Assembly (NCBI RefSeq): GCF_008831285.2
Contig: NC_045145.1
Coordinates: 3,080,723 to 3,144,722 of the forward strand
DNA from: Nymphaea colorata
Taxonomy: Eukaryota > Streptophyta > Magnoliopsida > Nymphaeales > Nymphaeaceae
Reading direction: 5' to 3'
DNA length: 64,000 bases
Of the stretch, positions 38,160 through 49,300 are shown in pieces. The stretch's first letter is position 1; each line of letters starts with the position of its first letter. The translations under genes and the position numbers were made by a program. The notes under the pieces were generated by a model. The model worked only from the letters and a program-made list of their open reading frames with translations, was not told where the DNA came from and searched no databases.

Positions 38160-39736
38160 GCGCCAGCCGGATGCCCTGCTGCCTTTCCTGTCACTAAAAT
38201 CCAGCCGTTTTGCTTACGACTGTAAGAAGGAAGGCCTGTTGTTAAAAAGAAGAGAGGAATAAAATAGAGATTTTAAAACATTCAATGCTGAGTGAAACCA
38301 CTAATATATATATATATATATATGTGATCAAGGTTGACGACCGACGGTGCATTGGATTTTTTTATGATATTTGTGTGACAGCTGTCACTTTCAATGGATT
38401 GACAGTGGGATTCGAACTTGAGGCCCATACGCTAAGACAGTGCCTTTACGTTCCTATCACTAACGTGACTTTCCATGCCGATCTTTTTCATCTCTTTCTA
38501 AAGGAAGCATCTTTATTCACGATAGGACCGAACTTTAGTGATCTTATGATATAAGAAAGAGATAAAGGCCCGGTTGCTAATTTACAATTGTTTTTATATG
38601 ATTTCACAATCAATGGGAGCTAGGTTAGTTTTTTTTTTAATTTTTATCTCATTAGATTAACACACTATATACATACAGACAAAAACTATACCCATTAAAC
38701 ATGCAATTAAATTTTTTTTTTTTTGAAATCTAACCTTACTAATATGATCTTAAAATTATGTTGATCCAAATTATATATTAAGTTGATCATTTTTTTTTGT
38801 TCTAATAGTATTTTTATAATAATAAAAAATGAATAGCTCTTATAACGTCAATATTTTGAAAAAAAAAAGAATAACATTTTTCATAAAAACAACTTGATTC
38901 AAAGCATGATTTATACCAAAATAGGTTTTATAAACATATTTTCAATGTTTACGTGTTCTTTAAACTAATTTTTTAGCAAAAAATTGAAGAGTATGGTTTC
39001 TATCCCTAACCTAAGGGCCCGTTTGATGGGCGGGTGAAATTTAACGCGGTAAATTTACCATGGTAAATTTTTCTGGAAAAATTTACAGGATGAAATTTCT
39101 CCCTCTTCCAATTTGAGGCCTTGTTTGATGGGCGAGAAGAATTTACCGTGGTAAATTTAATCCTGTTTGATGCACATGAAGAATTTAACATGGTAAATTT
39201 AACCATGTTTGATGCACATGAAGAATTTAACATGGTAAATATTGTTTTTGTTGTGTCTTCTCCTCTCCAAATCTGACTTGGGAGATCACAAAGGAAGGCA
39301 TCAAAAGGTTGTTCTTTGTTGTTTGGCATTCAAGACCAATACATCAAGGTTCCTCAGAAAGCCCCTCTTCCAACTCATCGATCACACCATTAATTTAGTT
39401 AAACATATCCAGAACGAACGCATAATCAACAAAAACCTTAATTTGAATATAGAGCGATTCAGAACTTGATGCATTCATAAAACCCAAGGTTCAATAAGAT
39501 ACGACCAACATATGTTTACCAATAAATTATCACTTCATTTCATTGTGTACAATACTACCAAATAACAGCATATGGTCGGCCATGAAACCAGAACAGCCTA
39601 AAAATTCAATAACCAAACTCTACATCTTAGCCATAAAGTGCACTCCCTTGCTGTGAAACCTCTTCATGATCCTCCCCACCTCTCCACAGTCTCCATCGAA
39701 ACACGCCAAATCTTAATTCTTATCAAACCAATCTCT

Positions 39737-39823
39737 CTATTCCGGCAACAAAGAGGTCAGGAGATTGATGAACTCTTCCCTGGCTTGCTCCTTGGGCATG
39801 TCCCCAAGTGCCAGCCACGCCTG
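39737..39823 (-). pseudogene. Captured exon resembling an acyl-CoA-binding domain C-terminus
   Basis: Following acceptor GCGATGCAG, the minus strand encodes 28 residues starting QAWLALGDMPKEQA, ending LLTSLLPE and a stop. The W-x-A-L-G-x-M-x-x-E-x-A-x-x-x-(F/Y)-I/V-x-L pattern is that of the third and fourth helices of ACB domains, which bind acyl-CoA esters. The rest of the domain was not found. Other exon-like pieces on the same strand are about 40186-40300 (Lys/Arg-rich, ending at CATTTGCAG) and 40735-40800, with a possible N-terminal exon near 40900-41000. They cannot be assembled confidently. Splice motifs suggest the capture was of genomic DNA rather than cDNA. Confidence 0.4.
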
Positions 39824-40658
39824 CTGCATCGCCATGAAGTTATGGTCAGTAAAGCAAGTAAAAAATATAGAACACATATACAAATGGTGACATATGTTTG
39901 ACATATGTTTGCTTGGCAAAAAAAAGCATGACATAGACAAAAAAGTACATAAAAAGTTGCAGAAAAATTGAATGTCGAATCACATATGTTTCAAGGTAAG
40001 ATTAACTTTAAAGTGACAAAACAGAGCACTGGAAAGTGGAAAAAAACCATTTCCTGATACATAAGCAGCCTAAAAGATCTTTAAAATCAAAACGAGACAT
40101 CGTTTTGAAGATAAGACAAGAGGATTAACTGATCAGCTTGTTTCTCAAGGTTGAATTAATGAAAGAGAAAACCCTGCAAATGAATCAACTTGGCATCTTC
40201 AAGCCTGCGCTTTTTTGTCCTAACAGCTGCCTTAATCTTCTTTTTATTTGCCCTGACTTCACTTTGTTTGCTGCTTTCAAGGCTTGCGCCTTCGCATCAG
40301 GTTTCTAAGCAGGAGCTGTACGCAGAAATTTCAAATAAGGTGACTTCTGTCAAGATTGCCACATGCACTGCAAGATCCTAAGAATTTAATAAGGAGCCGA
40401 ACATAGACAAGTGCCTCGCATGGTACTGGATCATAATCATAATCATAAAGGTTATCCCAAAAAGAAGTTGGAAGGAAAAGAATTTTAGGGAAAACAGCTG
40501 AAAAATGTCCCTTTTCAAGAAGCAAGGTGCCGGTGGAGATGATGAACTCCACAAGGGAAGCAGACCTAAACAAATTGTTGATGATATAAGACAGTTATCA
40601 TGCCACCAAATACTGCACACACACATATACACAGATAGCGAGAGAGAAAGGAGCGACC

Positions 40659-40660
<2 letters not shown>

Positions 40661-40700
<40 letters not shown>
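40661..40700. repeat. (GA)n microsatellite
   Basis: A pure GA run inside the Harbinger-like element. Confidence 0.9.
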
Positions 40701-40701
<1 letters not shown>

Positions 40702-41072
40702 GTAGGCGACTTAGCGACATTTGCTTACTGAAGCATAGCGATGGCTCTCTGAAAGGCCTGGTTTCCATTGTTGGTCCTCCTCGATCACGAAGGATAGAGA
40801 GGAACCATCTGGAACCGATTGCAAGAGAGAGACAAAGAAAAACAAATTGGGCGTTTTTGAAAAAGGGACACATCGAGAGCAAGAGAAACCCTTACATGAG
40901 AGGCGACTGTGGCGTTGGCGAATCGGCAGAGGAGCGGAGCAGAAATGGCGGAGCAGCGACGTTGAGAAAGGCCTTTGGTGCGACGGTGAGAAGACGGTGA
41001 GAAGTTTCTTTGTCAGGGAGGAGCAGCTGCAGAGAAGGAAAAGGGTGAAATACGACGGGAGGAGAGGGTGTC

Positions 41073-41149
41073 GAGCGGGTGAAATTCCACCCGCTCGAAA
41101 GTCCGAGGTGCGAGCTCGGACTTTCGAGCGGGTGGAATTTCACCCGCTC
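41073..41149. repeat. 77 bp perfect hairpin, 35 bp arms
   Basis: The left arm 41073-41107 and right arm 41115-41149 are exact reverse complements with a 7 bp spacer (GTGCGAG). Each arm itself contains GAGCGGGTGAAATTCCACCC, a sub-palindrome. Two further palindromes follow, an AACGGGGTGAA type at about 41161-41184 and a GGGCGGGTGAAA type at about 41202-41225. All derive from the subterminal repeat of the Harbinger-like element. Confidence 0.9.
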
Positions 41150-41278
41150 TCTTTTGCATTAAACGGGGTGAAATTCACCCCGTTTGATGCGTTTTTGGTG
41201 GGGCGGGTGAAATTTCACCCGCCCGTACCGTTTTTTCTCTCTTCTCTCATTTTTCCCCGCCTATCAAACGGGGCCTAA

Positions 41279-41653
41279 GTGTGAATTGACCATGGGAGGA
41301 AAAAAAAGGAAAGAAAGTGAAGGAATGATCTTTCTTTTTTATACTCCCCATCTAAAAGGGTATTAGTAGAAATTAGATGGGTTGTTCATTTTAAGCAAAT
41401 TAGACAGTGAGGATTAAGTTAAAAATATTAAAGTAAAACTGTTTTTCAAGAAAGCTAAATAGCCCTCAAAGGATGTAAATATTATCGTTTTAGGAAAATT
41501 GATTTGATCTTTCTTTCTCTCTCTCCTCTTTGGAGGGGTATTTTACTCTATTGAATGAAAACAACTTAGTTTCTCTATTTAAGTCATTTATATAAGGTTC
41601 GTAGCTAAAATATTTACTATACACCAAAGCAGTTAATTTAAAAGTGTTGTACT
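41279..41653. other. AT-rich spacer between two elements
   Basis: No gene or repeat end was recognised. Confidence 0.5.
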
Positions 41654-41866
41654 TAGCTTGGGCACCGGGCCGGGTCGCCATCGGGTATCTGGCCCGACTT
41701 GTTATCGGACCGACCCAATCCCAGTTCGGGTTCGATAATGATTTTTTTAATTAGTTTGTTATTTTTATATATATTTATAATATTTTATTACAATTAATTA
41801 TTTTTATGTATTATTTTATATTAATTTTCTTTTAATGTAATCGAGCCGGCGCGATGCCCAGGCTTA
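41654..41866. mobile_element. hAT-like MITE (TAxGCxTGGGCA family)
   Basis: A 213 bp element with a perfect 8-bp target duplication GTTGTACT (41646-41653 and 41867-41874). The left end is TAGCTTGGGCACCGGGCCGG; the right end, read inward, is TAAGCCTGGGCATCGCGCCGG less its last base. GC-rich ends (GGGCCGG, GGCCCGAC) surround an AT-rich core. The same end type bounds the 46868-47304 and 58851-60215 elements. Confidence 0.8.
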
Positions 41867-41874
41867 GTTGTACT

Positions 41875-42890
41875 ACATAAACCTAGTAAATTGATTATGT
41901 GCAATTAAAATAAAAATATTTATTTTTTGGCATATGGACTTGTTTTGGTCTATATAAGTTTTATGGGATTCTAGTATGGCTTTTTCATGTGGACCTGGAT
42001 CTGGGTCGAAAATGAGTAGTTGGCAGCAAGATTCGGGTCCACGCCCACTTGTGCAAGTGGCCATGAATGCCCTGAAACCTTGGAAGTATTTACTGAGTGC
42101 ACGTTCTCAAGTATCTAAAAGTTTAATGTTTGGATCATGACCTAATTAAGCAAATATTTTGGAATTGGTTCCAAAACCAAACCCGGGTCTAGTGTTATAA
42201 AAACCAGTTCTTGAACCGAACCGGTTAAGTCTTCCCTTTGGTCAAACCGCCAATTCACCGAAGCAAATGAATCTGGTGAAAATAGTAAAACAAAAAACAT
42301 TGGAAAAATAATTCATAAATAATACTTTTTTTTAAATATTTACATTGGAGAAATAGGAAAAGCTGAGTTCGAATTTGAGATCCTCAAGATTTGAGAACTG
42401 TTGATTTAATATCAGATCCTTCTCTTCCATCTCAAATCCAACATTTTTCTCGGTGCAACTAATTAAAATAAGGATCCTAAGTATGGATGTTATGTTTAAG
42501 TTAAGATCTATAATTTGAGGGACAAATTCTCGAAATGGAGCCTTGCTTTGCCTATATGAAAAATAGAAATTTCAGGAAGATATTTTATGCATAAGAAATT
42601 AAAGGAGATATTTGTTGTTAAGAGGATAACCACTAACCAGCCTCCTAAGATAACGATATTTCCTCCAAAAGAATAACATTATACATAGATTTTGATTAGT
42701 TTGTATATAAGTGTTCAGGTTTAATGTGAATTACCCACTGGACAAGACTTGTGCAGTGTCTATAGATGAACGGACAATAGCACCCCTTCTACAGTATGTC
42801 TGATTGGCAGTTCTTCTTCAATCAAAACTACCAAATAAACAAGTTTAATTCATTTGGATCAATTATTTTATAATTTAAAAAATATTTTTC
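41875..42890. other. AT-rich spacer with Tourist-related fragment
   Basis: No gene. Bases 42366-42540 share TTGAGATCCTCAAGATTTGAGAA-type words (about 20 bp nearly identical) with the 7.5 kb Tourist-like MITE. Bases 42750-42830 share ATAGATGAACGGA and TTCTACAGTATGTCTG with 50.54-50.58 kb. Confidence 0.45.
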
Positions 42891-42891
42891 T

Positions 42892-43070
42892 ATTATCAAA
42901 CGAGCCGAGAAAAGCACAGGGAACGGTCGATCCTCTTACCGACGGACGAGTCCCATTTTTCTCTTATTTCAAAACAAAATATCATTTTTCTGGAGCACTC
43001 AAAAAACAAAAAAAAAATTGATCTCTGTCATACTGCACTACTTTCTTCTACAAATGCTCACATCCGATCT
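42892..43070. repeat. Direct repeat, copy 1 (flanks the LHT pseudogene)
   Basis: Starts ATTATCAAACGAGCCGAGAA and runs through CGATCCTCTTACCGACGGAC and CATACTGCACTACTTTC to CATCCGATC. It matches 44405-44620 in the same orientation with substitutions and a short insertion in copy 2. Confidence 0.75.
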
Positions 43071-43777
43071 TTTTAGTGATGTCAACGGATTGGGTATCGA
43101 TCTGATTTTCTATCTTAACAAGTATATCCGAATAGGAACTAACATGTTATCCAAATCCGAACTATAACCTGATATCCGAATCCAAACCGTGAGTTGATAT
43201 CCAAATCCTAATTGTAACTTGATATCCGAATCCTAATATATATCCGAATCCGAATTCGAACCCGGATCCTAATATCCGAATTCGAACCACTGGAGATAAT
43301 AAATTACCTGATATATCATTGAACACTCTTTCTACGGATGTAACATATTATTTCAATTAACTTAATGAAATGAAAAAAAAATCATTAAATAATAAATAAT
43401 ATGAGTCACTTGATTTAATAATTTACAATAAGTGATCATCATGAAATAATAGTTTATTTAATTCAATTATGTTATTAGTTAAAAGTAAACCAATTAGTGT
43501 TCAATATGCATAATTATTACGAAAAAACTATAAAAACCAAGTATACTAATAAAAAAAAAAAGGAGAAAATTGAATCAATGAATGGGTAGGTGAAGATTCT
43601 TAGGTGTTTGACTCATTAAGAATGATCTTAACCATTGATTTGGCACATAAAAATAAATAAAAAATAAAATAAAATATTTTAGTCATTTACTATTAATTAA
43701 CATGCTTCTATCATCCCTTTTTGTCAATTATCAACATTGACAAAATCAACTCCATCTCTCAACTGGTGAGACAAAAC
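43071..43777. other. AT-rich spacer with degenerate TATCCGAATCC repeats
   Basis: From about 43125 to 43290 a short unit like GATATCCGAATCCTAA recurs irregularly. Nothing coding is seen. Confidence 0.5.
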
Positions 43778-43994
43778 TCAAATGTCATTTATAATGGAAG
43801 GGTGTTATATTTGCCTACATCATTGTTGCATTCTGCTACGTCCCTTGTTGCATTTGTTGGTTATTGGGCATTCGGCAACTCTGTTGAAGACAATGTCACA
43901 CAATGTCTTGATCTCCTTGAGCAAACCAGCATGGCTGATCGCCGCTGCCAACATGTTTGTGGTCGTCCATGTTATTGGAAGCTACCAGGTTCTT

Positions 43995-44043
<49 letters not shown>

Positions 44044-44216
44044 GAAAGTAGTACTATCAAATCCTTTATCTTGAGCAGTCACATAGTCTAACTAATTATA
44101 AGCCTCTGTTTTGGTCTCTTGGATATGATATGAATGGGACTGTACTGGTGAAGAAGCTTCACTTCACGCCAAGTTTTCCCCTTGGATTGGTTTCCCGCAG
44201 TTGTATGTTGGTGAGT
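43778..44216 (+). pseudogene. LHT-type amino acid transporter (AAAP family) fragment
   Basis: Lysine-histidine-type transporters are plasma-membrane amino acid/proton symporters with about 11 membrane segments. Two pieces survive. At 43780-43995 the frame reads SATSLVAFVGYWAFGNSVEDN, less its first residue, and after a frame change continues ISLSKPAWLIAAANMFVVVH and IGSYQ. At about 44128-44216 it reads TVLVKKLHFTPSFPLG, the conserved segment that follows in intact LHTs. The frame break coincides with a 10 bp tandem duplication (ACAATGTCAC) at 43891-43910. An expanded CT microsatellite sits where an intron begins after the Q-V codons. Only about 70 residues of a protein of about 440 residues remain. 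Confidence 0.75.
43997..44038. repeat. (CT)n microsatellite
   Basis: A pure CT run just downstream of the apparent donor site in the LHT pseudogene. Confidence 0.92.
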
Positions 44217-44404
44217 GTTCTCTTCTCTTGCAATGGCTCTTTGATAATCAAATGCTGACATATGGCCTCCTTGTTTGTTGCTCACTTAGTATTCTTTCTA
44301 TCTACAGTATTTGGATATAACTCAAAATTCGGATTCCCGGATTCAAATATAACTTAAAAATCAGAATCTGATAAGATTCAGATATAACTTAAAAATATTT
44401 TTTA

Positions 44405-44620
44405 ATTATCAAACGAGACGGAAAAAGCGCCGAGAATGGTTGATCCTCGTACCGATGGGCGAGTCCATTTTTCTTTCGTTTCAAAACAAAATCTCATTTT
44501 TTTGAAGCACTAAAAAAAAAAAAGGGAATGCGAACAGTTAGCTTGCAATGTAGATCATCCAAACCAAAGTGATGACACTATCATACTGCACTACTTCAAC
44601 AAATGCTCCGAGTCCGATCT
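44405..44620. repeat. Direct repeat, copy 2
   Basis: Same-orientation partner of 42892-43070. It ends with CATACTGCACTACTTCAACA and GTCCGATC. Confidence 0.75.
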
Positions 44621-44734
44621 TCTCCCTTACTTCCATTCCCCATTTAGAGATTCAATAAACTTATCTTTTTTCGAAGGAAAAACATTAGGTTAGTTACAAT
44701 TTAAAGCAAATGCTTATTAAGCAAGCATGTCTAT

Positions 44735-46378
44735 GTGAGAAAAGCACTTTCATGCTCTATACAAGGTGAGGCAGTGGGTGATCCAGCACATACTTGTTGT
44801 GAAGAGGGAAAGACTAGCCAGGGTGAGGCAGTGGGTGACCCAGCGCCGTTTGGCGGTGTGGGCAGAAGCGGGCTTCCTCAGCCTCCATCTTGGGCGGACC
44901 GTGTTGCAGGGCATGGTTCAGCTCGTGAAGAGGATCTGCCTCCCTTAAAAGTTATTCTCGATAAGGGTCGGCCAAGAATAGTAGTGACTCAGGAAGACCT
45001 CCTATGCATGACAAAACCCTTTCAATGGTCGGCAGTTTGTTGTTTCATGGGTTCAACCTCTACAGTTAGTGGGAACATATCTAAGCTCATCTCTGGCCTG
45101 CTTACGCAATGGATGGGGAGAATATCTCCTCAAATATCCCTTCTAAATAAAGGGGATTTTATGATTCGAGTGACTAGCGAAGAAGAACTTAACTTGGTTT
45201 TGAAAAAACGAGCTTGGAAAGTGGGTGGTAGGGTTTCGGTGGCTCCCAGATGGAGCCCTGGCCAACCACTTAGCTGGCCAACCACTTGAGATTAATCCTA
45301 GTACTACCGCTCCTTTGTGGGTGAGGCTGCTAGGTCTTCTTCTATATTTTTGAAATGGTCGAATCTTCAAAGCAGTGGCAACGAGACTACAAGGTGACTT
45401 CCTAGAGACAGACACTCCTACGGTTCAAATGTCCCACACTAATTTTGATCGCATTCTATTGGATCTTTCCATACAATTTGAACTCCTGCCAGAGGTGGAG
45501 ATTGACTTGGGAGGTGGCCATATCCTCGCACAAACAACCATTTATGAAGGTCGCCTCTGGTTCTGCCGTATGTGTGGTGTGAACTCTCATCCATCGGAAA
45601 AATGCCATAAAATCCTTAACTCAAAAGTGAAAGATGGCTCTAGAACTTCGGAGGCTGGCCACATGGTCACTAGAATTTCTATCAATAGAGGAAATGGGTC
45701 ATCTAGCGGGCACGATTGGAGCACCTTACTGCAGCCAACATGTTTGAAGTGTTAGAGGAAACAGAAGAGGATCATGGCCCTCATGACAAAACCAAGGAGT
45801 GGCCAGAGAAGTTGCCCCAGAAGTCAGAGCAGGAAGGTTCTGCCCCTCTTCGTGCAACCAAAGGAAAAAGGGGCAAAAACAAATCATATAACTCAGTGAA
45901 AGATCAAAACAACATTCACATATCCACTGAGCACCTCCTTAATCCTTTCGCCTCCAAGCCTCCTGATGTGCAAGACTCCCCTTATGATGTCCCTCCAGGG
46001 TTTTCCTTTTCTTCACCTAGTAAACTGGGGCAAGATGAAGTTACCGGTTTTTCGAGCAAACTTGGTGCAATAGAGGGATCCTCGTCACGGGCATTCAGAT
46101 TAAGTTACAATGCTAAACACTTAAGCCGGGGGAGGGTAAGCACGGAGAGCAAAGGTCGGAACATCGTAAAGGACACATCTAACTTTAATTTTCTCCTGCA
46201 TGAAGACCTTGAAGGAGTGGACAACAAACGTAAAAGGACTTGTTATGGAAACTTCTCGCTGGATTTTGTCCTCAGCCCCCAGGTTAGGGCCCTATGGGGG
46301 AGACCAAGGAGGGTGAGATGCCCGTATCAGATTCTATTCCATGAATTTCATGTCATGGAATGTAAGAGGGTTGGTTAG
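44735..46378 (+). pseudogene. LINE ORF1 (gag-like, zinc knuckle)
   Basis: The gag-like RNA-binding protein of plant L1 elements. An N-terminal DUF4283-like part (about 44940-45290) contains MTKPFQWSAVCCF and VTSEEELNLVLKKRAWKVGG. After a frame change, LWVRLLGLLLYF follows (the usual P-V-W-V-R-x-x-x-L-P region). The frame at 45375-45755 holds WFCRMCGVNSHPSEKCHK, a C-x2-C-x4-H-x4-C knuckle. A hydrophilic C-terminal part runs to 46378. At least two frame changes separate these pieces. Confidence 0.78.
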
Positions 46379-49300
46379 ACGGGAGGCTAACATAGAACTC
46401 TCATCTCTTCTAAAGCTTTCTCCCCTGGTTGGTTTTGCTTAATTGCATGCTGGGTCCAGAAGATAAAAATGACAATAGTCCTTCACTTTTTTCCTGCAAC
46501 AATTTTGCTTCCTTCCTGGCAAACAATAGTTTCAATCCTCCGCTAGATCCTAAAAAGACCTTCATTTGGACTAATAACCGCAGAAACAGAAAAACCATCT
46601 TCTGCAGGTTGGATTGGTGTCAGCAGTGGTCAGGGAGAAACCAACTTAAAGTGGTGATTCGTTCTTCTTCTGATCATTCGCCCCTTGTCTTCTCATCATC
46701 CTTCTCTGATATCAGCCACACTCACCATAGACTATTTAGGTTTTTTAGTAGTTAGCCTCGACTACCTCAGAGCCACAGGATAGTGGTTGAAGCTTGGTCT
46801 CGTCGTGATCTGGGCTGCCACGTAGTTAGGGTTATTTCGAAGCTTGAAAGAGTAAGAAAAGATTTATTAAGCCTGGGCGTCAGGCCCGGCCGGGCCGGTT
46901 GGACCCGGGTTTGGGCAAGGAAAAACCTGGCACGGGCCGGGCCCGGTGGCAGCCCGGCCCGGCCCAACTTCCGCCCTCCCTCTCCGATCCCCCTCTCACT
47001 CTCCCTTTCTGCTCCTGCTCCCCCCCTCTGCCTCTCCCTCTCCGCTTCTTCTCTCCCTCTCCCTCTCTTCTCCCACTCCTCCTCTCCCGCTCCCCCTCTC
47101 CCTCCTCCTCCTCCGTCTCCCTCGCCGCTCCCCCTCCTCCTCCATCGGAGGGCGACAGGAGGGCGGGGGGAAAGGGGGTCGGGAGGGGGAAAGGGGGTCG
47201 GAAGGGCAGGGGAAAGAGGGTCGGGAGGGTGGGTCGGGCCGGGCCAGATCGGGCTGGCCCTTACCTGGTCGAGCCGGACGCGGTCGGCCCGATGCCCAGG
47301 CCTAAGATTTATCTAGATGATACAAACACCAGGTTGGGGACGTGGCTCTTCGCATCAATGGCTTAAAGCAGTCGCTTGAGGACACCCAAATTAGATGTGA
47401 AGTAGGGGATAGTTCTGTGGCTATGGTGGAAATGCTGCTTAGGCAAGAGTTGTCAACTACACTCTTGAAAGAAGAAAGTCAGTGGAGACAAAAGGCTAGG
47501 ATTAAATGGCTTCGAGAGGGGGACAATAATACGACCTTTTCCCAAAGAGTGGTGAAGGGACATCATGTCAAAAACCAAATCCTCACAATGGAAGAAGGTG
47601 GCTTGGAGTATGAAGATCAAGATATGATTCAACAAATATGTTTCAACTATTTTTCTAATCTCCTTGGCACTACGAATGGCTCGGGTGAGATCCTTCCAGG
47701 TTTATGAGATGGAGAGGTCATGTCAGAGACAAAAAACCAAAGTTTGTTTAAACCAGTCACCAGAGAGGAAGTGAAACTGGTGGTCTTTGAGTTTGACCCA
47801 GACAATGGTTTGGGGATATTCCCTGTCTCTTTCTTTAGATCTTATTGGAATATAGCGTCAGATGATATTTTTGAGGTCATGCATAGCTTTGTGAATTCAA
47901 GGAGGCTAGTCAAGAAGATTAACAGGTCTATGATAGCTCTTATTCCGAAACATAAGAGTGCCAGAAAGGTCACCGAGTTTCACCCGATTGTGCTTTGCAA
48001 TTCATTGTATAAATTCATGTCCAAGTTACTGGCCAATAGGATGAAAAACATACTCGCAAGGATTATTGGCAAGGAGCAGTGTGTGTTTATCCCAGGCAGA
48101 TCTATTTATGAAAATGTTATTTTAGCTCATGAAGTTGTTCACTGTTGCAACCCTCCAAGAGGCCTTCTTGCTACTTAAAACTTGACTTGTCTAAAGCATA
48201 TGATTTGGTTAATTGGAAATTCCTTAAAAATGCTCTGCTCAAGGTGGGATTTTCAGAAGGTTGGGTTACGCGCATCATGTCATGTGTCACCTCTACCTCT
48301 GCTTCGTTCTTGGTTAATGGGGTTCAAGGTGAGTATTTTTATCTTGCTCGTGGGCTTCGCCAAGGAGATCCACTATCTCCTTATCTCTTCATTGTCATTA
48401 TAAAAATTTTCAGCAGGGCTATCTTTGGGAGGATGGCAGACCGCTTGTTTAGGTCTCCCCTCATACCTCATGTGGGTCGTGCTCCCCCGTTTCTTGCCTT
48501 TGCAGATGATGTCCTACTTTTTAGCGACATTTCTCAGGAATCGATAGAGCAAGTGCGAGAAACATTGCGGCTCGTAGTGACTAATGCTGGTCTGAAGGTT
48601 AACCCCCAAAAATCTAATATTTACTTTTCTGATGCAGTATCGGCTGAGGCGAAAGATAGGATTTGTGCCACTCTTGGGTGGCCATGTGATGACCTCCCTA
48701 TGACTTACCTTGGGCTGCCTTTGTTCGCACTTAAGGATGAATGATGTCAACTACTCATCAACAAGGTCGAAAACTGGTTTTCTTTGTGGAAGTCGGCCAC
48801 CCTCTCCTATACTGGCCGACTATGCCTTCTTAAATACGTCCTCAACAGTGTTATTGGCTTTTGGATGTTAGTCTTTGCTCTTCCTAAGAAGGTGTATGGG
48901 CTACTTGCTGTATCTATGACCAATTTTTTATGGGGGGTAGATGGGAACTCTAGAGCTAGACACCTTATTGTTTGGGACCAAGTTTGTAAACCTCACTCTG
49001 AGGGAGGTGTGGGATTACCACGTTTTAAAGAAAGGTCTAAGGCGTGCCAGGTAAAATGGTCCCTTTTCATATGTGCCCATGAAGTAAATTGGGCCAAATT
49101 TTACCACAAGAAATATGTTACTCTTAGGAGTTTATAGGTTACTAAGCCCAAAGCGAAACAGTCCTGGTTTTTCAAGAATTACATTATGTCCTGGTATCCT
49201 GTTAAAGAAAATGTTGCATGACAGATTGGCAGAGGTGAGATAAGCTATTGGTATGGTAAATAGGGATGTCATGTTTTGGCTGATGGCCTCCTAGAAGAAG

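Larger units (their letters stand above)
39015..41275. mobile_element. Harbinger/Tourist-like element carrying host-like exons
   Basis: The left end is GGGCCCGTTTGATGGGCGGG; the right end, read inward, is GGCCCCGTTTGATAGGCGGG. TAA flanks both sides (39012-39014 and 41276-41278), the PIF/Harbinger target. The element is 2,261 bp. The left subterminal region repeats a GTTTGATG-x-(10-20)-GAATTTAxCxTGGTAAATTT unit four times (from about 39015, 39117, 39160 and 39201). The right subterminal region has stacked GGTGAAATTTCACC palindromes. No transposase frame is visible. Instead the interior has exon-like segments with splice motifs on the minus strand, including the ACB-like exon at 39737-39823. 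This fits a non-autonomous, gene-carrying element. Confidence 0.65.

Noticed and set aside
46783-47366. Pro/Ser/Arg-rich frames of 119-177 codons
   Set aside because: They run through the GC-rich core of the nested hAT-like MITE and reflect its pyrimidine/purine tracts.
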